A DNA stretch of 64,000 nt from Odobenus rosmarus divergens (Eukaryota; Chordata; Mammalia; Carnivora; Odobenidae). The notes under the pieces are model-generated. The model was not told the DNA's origin, made no database searches, and saw only the letters and a program-made list of their open reading frames with translations. The position numbers were made by a program, and so were the translations under genes. Positions 11,347 through 23,280 of the stretch are shown in pieces. The stretch covers positions 469,160-533,159 of the forward strand of contig NW_004451007.1 of assembly GCF_000321225.1 (NCBI RefSeq), in the 5' to 3' direction. Numbering within the stretch: position 1 is the stretch's first letter; every line of letters starts with the position of its first letter.

Positions 11347-11650
11347 GGTGTATTTCTTCCTTTGCGTATATGATAGTTCCACAAAAAAAAAAAAATGAAA
11401 TGAAAGGCTTCGGAATAGGTTCTCTTGCTTGCAAAATATATTAAAATGTGCCTTAAGAATAGTATATAACATAGAAGACTGAAGCCACTCAATGTGCCTT
11501 GTGAAGAGTTTTGTGAATAAACATATTTCATGATACATTAAATAGATGTAGCTAAAAGTCTTGCTCTGCTCTGTCTTTGGATCAATCCATCTTCATACCA
11601 CCTCTCCACTCAGCTAATGTGTAACTTCAGGAATCCATACAGACTTCCCC

Positions 11651-11855
11651 GGGGCGCCTGGGTGGCTCAGTCATTAAGCGTCTGCCTTTGGCTCAGGTTA
11701 TGATCCCAGGGTCCTGGGATCTAGTCCTGCAAGGGGCTCCCTGCTAAGTGCGGAGTCTGCTTCTCCCTCTCCCACTCCGCCTGCTTGTGTTCCCTCTCTC
11801 GCTGTCTCTCTCTGTCAAATAAAAAAAAAAAAATCTTAAAAAAACAAATAAAAAA
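11651..11855 (+). mobile_element. CanSINE (SINEC), full length
   Basis: Head GGGGCGCCTGGGTGGCTCAG, body with TCTGCTTCTCCCTCTCCCAC, compound A-rich tail (AAATAAAAAAAAAAAAATC and further A-rich DNA). The flanking 16-bp duplication GAATCCATACAGACTT (11631-11646) pairs with GAATCCGTAGAGACTT (11856-11871), two mismatches, so it is not among the youngest. Four extra C bases sit between the left repeat and the head. Confidence 0.95.
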
Positions 11856-11871
11856 GAATCCGTAGAGACTT

Positions 11872-12811
11872 CTCTGGGAAAGCTCCTATAAAGACATTTG
11901 GCCACCTCCATCTTGGTGAGCAAATCTTCTTCTACATGTGCATGGGGAACTTTGAGAAAAGCACAGATATAAAACAAATTTGGGGAGAGTGTTAAGAAAA
12001 TAGTGATTGTGGAAAAACAGTATGAGTTAAAGAACAAGTCATGACTACAACATCTAATTTACTTTTTCTACTATAGATAATGGGGCAGAGAAATTCTATC
12101 CTGCTGGGGCAGAATATTTGATCTGACGTTTGAAGATGGCCTTTTGAGCAAGAAGTACATAGGAATATTAAGAAAAATCTAGCTGTTTGAATTATCATAA
12201 CCTAACAGTGCTGATTAAGAATTAATAAACCAGAGGGTACATATGAAGGTATATAATTCAGGACTCTTCTAACCTAGTTAGATATTTTTAGTGATAGGTT
12301 CAATGCTTATCAAATTTTCAGGTGATTCATCGTTAAAATTGTTAGATTAAAACAAGTATTTTTAGAAAGATTTCTACAAGGAAAAGTTTGATTAAAATTA
12401 ATATGATTAAATCAGCAGAGCTGTTGTAAAGTCCTACATTTAGGAAAAATGTAATTGCATGAGGACAGGATTCAGGAGGCTTGACATGGTAGTGGTAGTG
12501 TATGTGATAATGTCCTGCAGGTTTTATCCAAACAGAAGATTAACATAAACTCTCTGTGTGCTGTGTCTGCCGGAAAGGCCAATGCAATCACAGAAGTGGG
12601 CAAACAACAGAAGGGAGGCAGGCACCCACATAGTGCTCATCAGCACACGTGTGAAATATGGTGTCAAATGCCTTTTGTCACAGAGGGGCTCAGATGAGTT
12701 AGAAATTAGTCCAAGGCATGCAAAATGACTTATGAGAATTCTAAAAGTCTTCACTACCTGCTTATTCAGTACTAATAGTATTTCTTCGCATCTACTATTA
12801 CCAACCTCTAC
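11872..12811. other. unassigned sequence
   Basis: No gene or named repeat recognised. A minus-strand frame (12524-12832, 102 codons) overlaps the start of the MIR and carries no motif. Confidence 0.45.
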
Positions 12812-12992
12812 ACCATCTTCTTTTGTAAGCATTGCTTTATTTAACTGCCATCACGGCCCCTTGACCTGTAGTTCTTACATTCATTATCATTTCACAGATG
12901 AGGAGCCTGAGACCTGCAGTGGTCGAATGACTTACTCAAAGTCACCAAACTACCAAGTGGCAAAGCTGGAAATTGTACCTGACTCCATTCTC
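12812..12992 (+). mobile_element. MIR (core-SINE) copy
   Basis: Good MIR core: TTATCATTTCACAGATGAGG, AGCCTGAGACCTGCAG, GAATGACTTACTCAAAGTCAC, CAAGTGGCAAAGCTGG, ending CTGACTCC. This is the usual order of a tRNA-derived core-SINE shared by mammals. Plus strand. Confidence 0.88.
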
Positions 12993-13065
12993 CCTTTTTT
13001 TAGCCTCCGTGCAATGTAACAAAAAAAGCATTACTCACTTCCATAGTTACTTTAGAGTGAAATAC

Positions 13066-13532
13066 AGGGCTGTACTTTCAAGGTGCATATACTCTGGCCC
13101 CAACCTACCTTTCCAGATGATTCTTGCTACATCCTTTGATCCATACAGTGCTCCGGCCAAGCTAGGTGAATGTTCTGCTGTGTCTTAAGCCCTGTTCTTT
13201 GATCTTACTAGTTGCTCAACATGGAGGAACCCCTTTCCTTGGCACTCCAGTCCAACTCCAACTGAAATGTGACTTTCTTTCTGAGACTTCCTGTCTCCTT
13301 AAAATAAATAGAACAGTCTCTCCTTTAAACCTTTAGAGTTCTTCAAAAACAAATCTTTTGAAACTAATAATACCCTTCTTCTAATACTCATTTCTGTACA
13401 TCTTTTAACTCTAATAAATAATATGCTCCTTGACAACAAGGACTATGACTTTTGCCTTGTTTCAGAGGATTCAGTTTAGGCTTATTTTTTACACCTATTA
13501 GTGGTTCAATAAATATTTCTCAAATGAAAGAG
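13066..13532 (+). mobile_element. L2, C-terminal coding and 3' end
   Basis: LINE-2 end: CTCTGGCCCCAACCTACC, TTTCCAGATGATTCTTGC, then TTGGCACTCCAGTCC, then ATATGCTCCTTGACAACAAG, ending GTGGTTCAATAAATATTTCTC. Matches the L2 order from the last coding part to the tail. Frames are broken. Confidence 0.85.
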
Positions 13533-13593
13533 TAACATGGATGATTGTAGTGGGTGACCTAAGGAAAGAATACTCTCAAAAATATCACAAAAG

Positions 13594-13786
13594 TTGAGGT
13601 GTCTGTGTGGCTCTGTTGGTTAAGCATCTGCCTTTGGCTTGGGTCATGATCTCAGGGTCCTGGGATTGAGCCCCGCGTCGGGCTCTCTGCTTGGCGGGGA
13701 GTCTGCTTCTTCCTTTCAGTCTTCCTCTGTGCTCTCTCTCTCTCTCTCTCACTCAAGTAAATAAATAAGTAAAATCTTTAAAAAAA
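13594..13786 (+). mobile_element. CanSINE (SINEC), full length
   Basis: Head degenerated to TGAGGTGTCTGTGTGGCTCTG, body with CGCGTCGGGCTCTCTGCTTGG, a long TC run, and tail AAGTAAATAAATAAG. Duplication ATCACAAAAG at 13584-13593 and 13787-13796. Confidence 0.93.
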
Positions 13787-13796
13787 ATCACAAAAG

Positions 13797-14359
13797 ATTC
13801 AGTTGGATGAGATACCTATTGAAATATAGGTTGGCATTTAATAAGTTGATCTGAAATCTGAGACGTGTGGAGCAGAAGGTTATTCAATATATTTGGTTTT
13901 CCAAAGGAATTGTCTTTCAATAGAATAAAATGTCATCTCATCTTGTCTATCATAACTGGACTTATATTTGGAAGCAGTTTGAATCAGACTGGGGAAATCT
14001 AGAATTGAGAGTATAAGTGTCAGTTCTTGGGATTGTCCTTATGTTAGAAAGTATAAGTTGGCAGATGTGGGGTTGGAGAAAGTGACAGATTTCCAAGTAC
14101 AAGCCTGATGAGATATGAATATAGAAATCAAATCTCAAACATAACTACTAAACCAAGTGAAATAGATGTCTTTTGCACATGACAAATCAAGCTGCAAGTA
14201 GAACTCAAGATTTATGGTAACCAACCAGGCAAAGGATTTCGTATATTCACAGTATGTAACATAGGGTAAGAGCATAGGCTTGGAGGCTTCCTTTGTACTC
14301 TAAACAATGCTATCAAAATGTAAAAGGTTTCATCATTCAACAGTGAGCTAATGAACCCC
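13797..14359. other. unassigned sequence
   Basis: No feature seen. Confidence 0.4.
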
Positions 14360-14905
14360 TTGTGTGAGTTCGGGCTGCCAGAGGAGAGGAACGCATATGA
14401 TGATCCTAGGAGAGGTGATGGGGCATTTCCCTGGTGGTCTGTCCTTAGGCTGTATGTAGGCGTGACCCGGATTTGGCCTTCCACCTCTACACAGCCTGTA
14501 TACAATCCATTTCTGTAGCCAAAGATCCACACTATCAAAGCTCCTGAGACTAATTTACAAAACCAGAATGCCTTTTTATTACTTCACAATAAGAAAAACG
14601 ACTGCCACGCAGCAAATGGGCACGTCTGTTACATTTATCCTCATCAGCAGAACTACAAAGGAAGCCGAGCTACAGTTAGGTTTTGGGGTGAACCTGGAAC
14701 TTGAATCACAGGAAATAGAAGATTTGAATGTTTTGGATGCAGTGTAGGGAAGGTACCCGGATACTTCCATCTTTGCAAAAACATCAGCCCTGCAAAGGGG
14801 CTACAGCACTTGTACACGATCAGCTAAGACTGCCTCTTCCCGGGTGTGTTCCTGAATTAATGCCTACCGGTTCGCCTCAGTGATTCCTTGTTTTTGCTGA
14901 CGTGG
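14360..14905. other. locally CpG-richer unique block
   Basis: By eye about fourteen CpG dinucleotides in 545 bp, clearly denser than the flanks, and no repeat family recognised. It includes CCTACCGGTTCGCC and TGCTGACGTGG (a TGACGT core as in CRE-like sites). Too few CpGs for a CpG island. It could be a conserved or regulatory element. Overlapping minus-strand frames (14212-14538, 14579-14770) lack motifs. Confidence 0.3.
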
Positions 14906-17900
14906 CTGGCTAGTCTTTTCCTCTGAAGGATGCTTAACAAGTCAGCTAATAGAAAATAAAAAAACTATCTGTTGTTAACATCTCCTTTCTCACTTGAACC
15001 TCAGGAAAGAAAGGCCAACACTGTAGGACCAAAGGTAAATTGTCCTTATTCTACTTTACCTCCTGTTGGGGAAAATTCACCTTGAGAAGAGTTAAGCAAG
15101 GACAGTGCAAAAAGGAAAAGAGTGAGCAAGGTTAGTGCTTGGAGCAAAGGAGTTCTAAGAGTTCCCTGGGTGACCGATGAGGTGGCTGTGTCGAGTGTGT
15201 GTTAGGTACCTGGGATGGGTTCCCATTCAGCTTCCTAAGGGGTAATGGTCCTCTGATGGTGTGACTCAGAGATGTCAGTGGCCTGATCACTAATAGCTGA
15301 GACCTTGAGACTTCTGGTGACAGATAATCTGTGCCCAAGACTGGCCGGGGAACAGAAAGCTGCCCTGCCAGCTCATACAGTATCAACACTGTCCTAAGTA
15401 GACTGGACAGAAGGGTATATCTGAATGTGTTGGTCCATCAAGACCCCTGGGACTCTTGCATAACATTAGGGTGGTGGAGAGTTCCCCTCCCACCACAACA
15501 AATTACTAATAGTTAATTTTCAGTCAACCAGATATGCGCATGGAGGCTTAGAGTTGATTGATCTGATTTTGCAAACTAAAAAGATAAATTCATTTTTATT
15601 TTATGACGGTATTAAATCTTGGTGTAGGAGGTCAGCATTTATCTTATTTCTTAATTCTTTGGAGAAAATGCACAAAAGGAAAATATCCAGCCTGCCATCC
15701 AGAAAGCACTGTCTTCTGGGGAAGATATACAAGTCAATATGTCATTGGGTCATGATGATACTATTGTTAAATGTTATTTCAGAAATTAAGTGTAGGGCAC
15801 ATAGGAGAAGTTCCTATTCCAGAGCTGATTAGGAAGAGGGAGGGGGCACATTCGTGAAGCCTCCCCTTACCGGAAGAAGATGCCCTTAACCCTACATGAA
15901 GTCAGGGAGCAGTTCATATTTATGTTCCTGGAGGAGGCTACATTTGACCTTTCTTGAAGAAGAAAGGGAAAATGACTTACTAGGAAAAGGGATCTGCAGA
16001 AATTCTGTTTGTTGTAAGGCAGTGCAAGCCATTTGCAAGTGTCTAATTTGAATGAATAAAATCTCTGCAAATATATATGAAAATGACATTGGTCATTCAG
16101 TGAGTTGTTTATTATAGTGATATTTTTTTCTTCTATGTGGACCCATTCATATTCACTTATCCAGGCAGCAAAGTGGATAATTAGGGGATGGCTGGCTTGG
16201 ATTATGGATGTTGTTTCTGATTAGGAAACTCTATAGTTATTTGACCCCTTATAGGGCTTGAATCTAAAATACTGTTCTCTTAGCAAAGCCAATATATGAG
16301 CCAATCAAACCAATATATATCTAGTCTATTCACCTGTTAGAATGTAGTGAAATAATTTTTTGTAATCACCGTTTATTGATCCATTGCTTTATCTCCCTTT
16401 ACTGTTCTGTTGAAAGAGCTGATGCAGTCTAAAAATGTAAAATAGTAAAAGTAATACAGCCCTGAAAATTAACTTTGAAGCTTCTGGGTTCTGTTGTGGG
16501 ATATTTCCCCTTATTTTATAATGCCTTTTGAGATGATTATTATTTTATTTCTGTAGTACTACTTATTTTCTCAATTATTCAAATTTTATATTGCTGATAA
16601 ACCAGAGGTTTAAATAAAAGTTTGATGGGTAGGCATTAAAAATTGCAGAAGTTGGTGAAGATCCACTTAGAAATAGTTGGGGGAGTGATGCAAATCATGA
16701 AGGAACTGATGAGAAGACAAAAGTGCAGTATTTGTTGAGGTCTCTGGCTATTTAGTTTGCTCTCAGTTGATTAGATATTTGAAAACTTTATATTTAAAAG
16801 CTGGTAAGAAAAATGCAAGGATAAAGATAAAAGCGTGGCATGCATCTGTGATAGACTATTACAAGGCCCAGATAGAGCTGGGAAATACTTTAGAAAAATG
16901 CTAAGAAAAAAAATAAAAGATGCATTTAAGGATGCATTTAAGTTCTCTTTGGAACAAGTAGACTTCAACTTATATTTGTCTCTTCATGGCTTTCTCTGCA
17001 TGCATAAAGCTGATCCTTGTTGCCAAAGCAGCTCCTGCACTAAACATCTCACCTAAAACCTAGTGTAGTGTTCTCTATGATTTCATTTTGCTCTCCTTCA
17101 ACGGGTATTGAATTAATGAAAACATACGTCAAAAACAGACTGAATTCAGGGCAATTAGGGATTTCAAATATGAGAATTCTTTGTAATTAATATATCAAGT
17201 ATGATACACAAAAGTGACCATGGTGTGGCATGGGGAGTGGTGTGAGGAAGAGGAAAATAAGAGAAGTGATGAGTCACCATCCCCAGCCATTCTCGCTGGG
17301 GTTTCTCCAATTATCCAGCGAGGCAGGAATGTTCACACAGCCTTACGTAAATATGTGAAGGTTTTTTGTTTTGTTTTGTTTTTTCGTTTGGCTTTTTAGT
17401 ACTTTTTCAAGGCAATTCATTTCTAATTCATTTCTATGAATAATAGACTATTTTTTACAGTTAATCCAATAGAAATGGTATCTCCCTCAAGGCAGTCTGT
17501 GGTGTTTCCATCAGGAAGTTCTGTGTTCTCTAGTGTTTCCCTCAGAGTGGTCTAGAGTAGCATAAATTTGGGGAAAGGTAGATTAAATAAAATTACATAA
17601 ATTTGTGTGTGTGCATGTCACAGGGATTTAAATACATTAATGGAAGCATTTTCCAAATGTATTTTCCATGAAAACTGTGCCACATTATTTCCTGTGACTA
17701 GAGTTCAGTGGATCCTACTTTGGGAAATACAGGTAAAGTTACAATCTGCAAAGTAAATTTCCAAATAACTTGTTAAAATCTTAATACGTATAATTAAGGA
17801 GAATTCAAAATATGCAACATATTTAATTTTTAAACAAATGACAGTATATAAAACATGAAAATGAAAAACAAATGTCAAATGCTATTTCTTAAAACTATTG

Positions 17901-18318
17901 ACTGTGAAATAATTTGGCTTCACAGAAGTAGGAGAGAGTTGTTTATTGAGTTAAGAAAAGTGAAGAAAATATGATTCCTTTTATTATATAGAGATATGTA
18001 AATTGCACAAAGAAACTAGTTTCCTTACTTGATTTGAATATCACATTTTATTCCTGCAAAGTCATTCCAGTGCCTGGTGTCTATTATAGATGAAGTGTCA
18101 CAGTGCCTTTCTGATCTGGAGAATTCTAAGGAAAATAGTCTGTATCAGTGTTCCCAGTGTGATATTTTATAAAAATAGTTACGCAGACATACACAAGGTA
18201 CACAAACAGATATACACACATACATACTTACACTTATTTTGAAACACACATATTTTAAAATTTACAACACAAATTGTGTATCATACAGAATGGGGAAATT
18301 CGATTTCATTTAACCCCT
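14906..18318. other. long unassigned stretch
   Basis: About 3.4 kb without a gene or an assignable repeat. Short frames at 15132-15516 (both strands), 15554-15832 and 16835-17056 have no recognisable content. TTTTG repeats at 17361-17386. The part at 17470-17750 has GGAAATAC-type words that hint at an old hAT element but is not classifiable. Confidence 0.45.
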
Positions 18319-18340
18319 TTTGTTTTGAAAACAAAACAAA
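18319..18340. repeat. 9-bp-stem inverted repeat with AAAA loop
   Basis: TTTGTTTTG, then AAAA, then CAAAACAAA: a perfect inverted repeat able to form a hairpin or cruciform. The neighbouring TCGAAAACAAAAG (18341-18353) is a second partner for the left arm. Base composition is low complexity, so it may be chance. Confidence 0.6.
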
Positions 18341-19392
18341 TCGAAAACAAAAGTTTTAGTATTTTTGACTTTGTAAAATCCTAAGGCACCATTGTGCATT
18401 ATGGGAACACTACATTATGGGAAGGACCTGAATGGGGAGGACGCCAGTGATTTCTTGGTTCCTTTTCAGCCTCCAGATTGAATAGTGACCATATATACCC
18501 CTTTCAGACTTGTGCCTGAAATAGGCATCTCTCCATGTCTGGATATGCACTCCTTACATAGACTCTGATTTCAAATATTACTTACAGTCTCATATGGTAT
18601 GGACAATAATGGAATAGTAAGTTATCTAATGTGTTATTATTTGGTAGAGATTTAATTCTTTTTACTCTCTTTATTATTGGTCATACTCTTTTAGGATTCT
18701 CAACAAATTTCTCTCTTTACTTTTAGGAAATCCTTTATTATTTGTTGAGCATTGATCACAGTTCCTGGCTCTCATGGAAGAAACTTCAGCACTGCCCTGG
18801 AATGTTTTCTGGAAGTACCTTTAATAATGTCAGAAATGACATCATTATTGTTCTGAGAAGAGTGTGATTTTCATGAACTTGTGTTTCGTCTTCGGTACAG
18901 TATTGATAATGGCAGAAAACAAGTTATTTGTTGAAGGTAAGACTTTTTAAAACTAAACATTTTATGATAGTTGAATATATCTTGAAGAAGCAGAAATTTT
19001 GAGATAGTCTCATTAAGGCGATTTCCACTTTGTTTAAAATCAAATCACTAAAGTAATTGGTGATGCCCTTTCAAAGAGAGAAACAAAGTATGCACTCTGT
19101 AACATGATTCATCACTGCCCAGAGAAGGCAGTAGGAACGTATAGTTGTTTTTTTATTTTTTTGAGTGTCTCATAATTGTAATTTACACATACAAATCCCA
19201 TAGGCATATGTCACGAACAGATGGTATTTATTAAAAATCCACATGCATTCTTGGACGGTTTAAGTGTCATTCTGCCTGAAGGCAAATAAACGGATTAGAC
19301 GACCTTTCAAGGTCATTCTACTTAGAACTTTCAAGAGTATGATGTGGAACTGTCCCACTGTTTAAAATGTGTTTATTTTAAATATATGTACA
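18341..19392. other. unassigned sequence
   Basis: No gene or named repeat recognised. Confidence 0.4.
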
Positions 19393-19830
19393 AGTCCAGT
19401 ATATTTGATTGCAAGTGACATGTATCTAACTTGAATCAGAGTAATAAAAAAAGTACATGTATTGGCCACTTATAAAAGGGTGTGGCCAGCATGGGCATTA
19501 GAAACAACTGAATTCAAAGACTGGAATGCAATAAACTCTCCTTTTCCTTTCTGCTTATCTTTGTGGGTTGCTCATTCTCTCTTCAGCAGATGGACTTCTT
19601 CCACGTGGAAGGGAACATGGGTCCAGAAACTGATGTCTCAGTCATCAAAGAGAAGTCCTTGCAGCCAGCTCTGTTTAAAAACCCCTGGGCATAGCTTGAT
19701 CCCAGAAGAAATCACCCTAGCCAGCAGATGTGGTATTAAGATTGACTTTCCTGGGTCATGGGCCTTTCACCGGTCATGACCATATTCACACCGGGATTAA
19801 GAAAGACAAAAGGAGATTCCTGGGATCCTG
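19393..19830 (-). mobile_element. MLT1-like (MaLR/ERVL class) LTR, decayed
   Basis: Reads, in inverse orientation, like an old LTR of the group whose right end is rich in GTTTAAGCCA and GTTACTTGCAATC: here TTTGATTGCAAGTGACATG, then ATGTATTGGCCACTTATAAA, then TCCACGTGGAAG, then TCCTGGGTCATGGGCC. Boundaries approximate. No internal retroviral region attached. Confidence 0.5.
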
Positions 19831-20049
19831 AGACTGTCCCACCTAAACTCCCAAGTGAATGTTTTCACCATTACAAATGGCCTAGAGACAGTTTTAGGAA
19901 TATTAAAATTAAGACTGAATATTCTCATTTTCCTAAGAGTCTATCAAGATCAATATCTTCATGTTGTGCATATTCCTGATCCTAGTCTTCACCAGAAGTC
20001 CAAACCCCTCAACACATACATGATTGTATTTATGTACCTTCATTTGGCT
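19831..20049. other. unassigned spacer
   Basis: Spacer between the decayed LTR and the L2 fragment. No feature seen. Confidence 0.35.
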
Positions 20050-21240
20050 CTGAACACCCTCTGATCTGATATAATCTCACACAACTCCCTGATTACATTC
20101 CTTCCTCCTTTGATCTCCCCACTCCCTGCCCTCACTGCTTATTCACACATACTTTCTGGAACTAAGGTTCTGTTATCAGTAAAATTGTGTATGATCTTTA
20201 ACTTCTCCAAACATTCCTTTTCCCTTCTGGTTCTCTTGAAACCCGACCATCACTTGAGGATGTTGGATTCCTCTATAGCCTCCCAACTGTTTTTGTTTTG
20301 GCTCTTGTTTTGTCTCTCTCACACCCCATATAACACAATGCCTAAAGATGGTGTAAATGTTCTTTTTCTTTTATTACCATTCAAGTTTATTCAGCCCTTC
20401 ATTGCCCTAAAGCCTTAGCTTTTTTTTTTAAGATTTATTTATTTATTTATTTGAGAGACAGAATGAGAGAGAGAGAGCACATGAGAGGGGAGAGGGTCAG
20501 AGGGAGAAGCAGACTCCCTGCTGAGCAGGGAGCCTGATGCGGGACTTGATCCCGGGACTCCAGGATCATGACCTGAGCCGAAGGCAGTCGCTTAACCAAC
20601 TGAGCCACCCAGGTGCCCGAGCCTTAGCTTTTTAAAAGGAACTTCCCCTCCTTGTCACAGTATTGACCAACTGCCAGGTAACTGCCTTCTTTACTGATAA
20701 TTTTAACATGATTCTTATATTATTTTTCCACCACCACTGTCTTACCCTTTCTTTTGATGACTTCAGCATCATGTGGATGACTCAACCGACACTCTGGATT
20801 TTTGCATCTTTGAGTTTCTCACTAACAATGACTACTCCCTCAACATCAACTCAGATAGCCAAGCCCATGGAGGTACTCTACAGATTTTCATTTTGACAGC
20901 TGTACCTGATTCTCTCTTGCCAGTAATCCACCATAAACTCAGCATTCCCTGTATTTCTAGCTCTTCAAGTCTACTATCACCTGCTCCTGCAAATATTTAG
21001 CTCTTTAAGCTTTTCCAGTCGTTTGACTATTATTTTTGTTTTTGTTGTCATTAGTGCCCCTCTTGTCCTTAATATCTTTCCTTAGTTTAGATGTTATAAT
21101 TCATATGAAATACATCCTCTTCCCTATAACGCCAACTCCATTATCCCTCTCCCACCGCTGTATTCACAGGCAGAGCCTCAACCTCATTAAACTCACCTTT
21201 CTGCCTACTCTGTGCTTGTTCTTGAGAAACTAAATGTTGC
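20050..21240 (+). mobile_element. L2 endonuclease-region fragment, split by a SINE
   Basis: Pyrimidine-rich LINE-2 coding remnant. Best evidence is 20755-20990: GATGACTTCAGCATCATGTGG, then GGATGACTCAACCGACACTC, then TCACTAACAATGACTACTCC, then AACTCAGATAGCCAAGCCC. This follows the L2 ORF2 block that encodes the DFN-x-H-x-DD motif of the AP-type endonuclease. All frames are interrupted, so it is dead. A CanSINE at 20425-20619 sits inside. The left limit is uncertain. Confidence 0.65.
20425..20619 (-). mobile_element. CanSINE (SINEC), full length, young subfamily
   Basis: Minus strand, tail at left (AAGATTTATTTATTTATTTA), then GAGAGGGGAGAGGGTCAG and GAAGCAGACTCCCTGCTGAG, and head AACTGAGCCACCCAGGTGCC. 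Shares the GCAGTCGCTTAACCAACTG variant with the copy at 41.0 kb. Perfect duplication AGCCTTAGCTTTTT at 20411-20424 and 20620-20633. Confidence 0.96.
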
Positions 21241-21499
21241 TGAAGCACAATACTCCAACATGCTGATTGGTTTCACTTAAATTTATGACAGTATATCTCA
21301 AGTAAGTTTCAGGTGTCCCAGGCCGTCTTATCCTGCTTTTCTGTCAATTTGTGGTCCCGTCATCCTCAAGAACTATAAAATATTTTTTCTCCTCAAAATC
21401 TGTTTACTCATCCTCAACTAATTATCTCATTTTGTTTTTCATGGAAAGAAAAAATTAAAAATCGTTACTTGATCTTGTTTCCAGCAAATCAAATCACCC
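21241..21499. other. unassigned sequence
   Basis: Possibly more L2 downstream of the endonuclease part, but no clear motif. Confidence 0.35.
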
Positions 21500-21889
21500 G
21501 CTTGCATCTGCATTGCCATATTCTGCCTTGCAGCTGCGTATGTCGTCTTGTTTTCTGCTAATCGTGTCTGAAAGGTTTCTGCTTGTGCTGACTGCTGTGT
21601 TGCACTGTTCAGATCCACCTCTCAAGATTAAAGTACTTATTCCCCCAGCCTGGAGTAACAATTCACCCCTCTCTTCCCAAACAAGACTGCTCTGGAGGGT
21701 TTTTCCGGAGTCAGAGCGCCCGTGGGATAGGCTGAGACCTCTGTAATGGCTGCATCAATGTTCAACTCTTCTCTCGGTCCAGTCCTACTTTCTTCAGCTC
21801 CCCACAGCTTTGACCCCAAGGACACTCCCAAATGAAGTTCTTGCAGACATCTATCTGTCTAAGTGTTTCATCGGGAATCTGGCCTGACA
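21500..21889 (+). mobile_element. ERVL-like 5' LTR, left edge uncertain
   Basis: LTR-like right part: GCTGAGACCTCTGTAATGGC, TGCATCAATGTTCAACTC, TCTCTCGGTCCAGTCCTAC, then CCAAATGAAGTTCTTGCAG where CTAATAAAC-type poly(A) sequence is expected, and an end at ATCTGGCCTGACA. The context fits the ERVL/MaLR group. It is followed directly by a primer-binding-site-like sequence. Confidence 0.6.
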
Positions 21890-21893
21890 GAAG

Positions 21894-21908
21894 TGGTGCC
21901 TGGAGTGG
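21894..21908 (+). other. retroviral primer-binding-site-like sequence
   Basis: TGGTGCCTGGAGTGG lies four bases after the proposed LTR end. ERVL elements use a tRNA-Leu-type site of the form TGGTGCCAGGAGTGG, from which this differs at one base. It marks the LTR to internal boundary of an old element. Confidence 0.55.
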
Positions 21909-23280
21909 TCTGAGGGTCTGAACCTAAAATAGGATTTAACTGCTACCAGCCAGTTGCAGTGAGGCCCAGTGAGGACCCCATCCCTTGTGGTAGGTAGAAC
22001 ATGGGAAGCTCTTGGTACACTGTAGTGGTGTGATCGGTAAACTTCTTTATTTATGATGAACTGGGACAATATACCCGTAGAAAGAAATGCATCGGTGAGG
22101 CAATATCTCAGGTGCCTTAGAAATTTGGGAGAAGTGGTAATTATAAGGACTATGGAATTTGATTTTTGTTGTTGGGAGCAATTCATGTATCTGATAAATT
22201 AAATTAATGGCTAAGTGTGGAAGCCAGAGGACCTCTTGGGAAACATATGAAGAAACTCAATCTCCTGCAGCTAACGGGGAGAAAAAAACAGAGGACCAGG
22301 AACCAGGACCTAATTATAAGAACAACAGAACACCCAAGAAAGTGGCATTCTCAACCCTTGCAAGTCTTATGCCAAAATCAGGGCCCTAGTTGGAACAAGT
22401 GGAACACTGAGACTTTGGACAGAGACATCTGGATGAATGTCCTTGAAAACACTGTAATTCAAGATTTTCATGAACGATCTGCACTTGCAGCAGCATTTTA
22501 CGCCCTCTTGATTCCCATGTGCTTGAAGATGATGAAGGGCCTCTGCTTTGCGAAATGGTACATGTCCCCATCCCCATTTTTAGGATATAGCCAGACCTCT
22601 CCTTCTGACCACCAGAATAGTAACTGGAGTGAAGTTATAACATGAACTGGTTGGAGAGATGAAATGCCGAGCCTGCAAAGGGTGGAAAGATGCTGTACCA
22701 ATAAAGAGCCGAAGGATCAAGCCAAAATGCACAGGAGGAGTCTGGAGATATGTATTTATAGGACTGGGTCATGAGAGTACTGAATCAAAAGGACCATTGG
22801 AGAACACTGGAGTGGGAAGAGTTTGTGGAACTCTTGTGGCTATGGAAGCACTCTTTAATATTAAAATATTCAATTACCCAGCAAGGGCCCTGGAGCTAAC
22901 ATTTTGCTACTTTGACTTTTGAAATTTTGAAGAAAGTACTGGCCGGCTCTAAGCATGTTAGAAATGCCAGAAGTGCTATAGAAGATGGTAGAAGAAGGCT
23001 CAGAAAGCTTAAGTAAGTAAGGCTGGATGTTTCTTTCCAGATGGTTGTGTTCAAAGGGAGAGCACAGCGCCTGCTAGCATTGTGAGGAATGCTTTAGTAG
23101 GAGGGCCCCATGCATTACCAAGAAGGTAAGTGGCAGGTGTCTTCTACAAGCCAAGACTGTAAGTAAGGGAGGCCCACTGATAGCAAAGAGAATGATGAGA
23201 CATCAAAAAGTAGAGGCCAAGTGACAACTAGTCATTTGAGGCAAGGAGGGCTCCCTGAAAATAGATTTTAGGATGGAAAA
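21909..23280 (+). mobile_element. ERVL/MaLR-like internal region, dead
   Basis: Purine-rich, transcript-like plus strand after the LTR and primer site, with phrases common to ERVL-type internal DNA such as GGGAAACATATGAAGAAAC, AACACTGGAGTGGGAAGAG and TGGCTATGGAAGC. It holds the longest open frame of the window (22217-22645, 142 codons), about where gag would start, but I see no gag zinc knuckle or other domain. No 3' LTR recognised downstream, so the right edge is a guess. Confidence 0.45.

Noticed and set aside
18319..18353. Inverted repeats of TTTTG/CAAAA as a regulatory hairpin
   Set aside because: Low-complexity words of this type pair easily by chance. Kept only as a structural note.
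22217..22645. 142-codon plus-strand open frame, the longest of the window
   Set aside because: It lies in an ERVL-like internal region, shows no gag, pol or host domain, and the same DNA is open in a second frame for a while. Treated as a retroviral remnant, not a gene.
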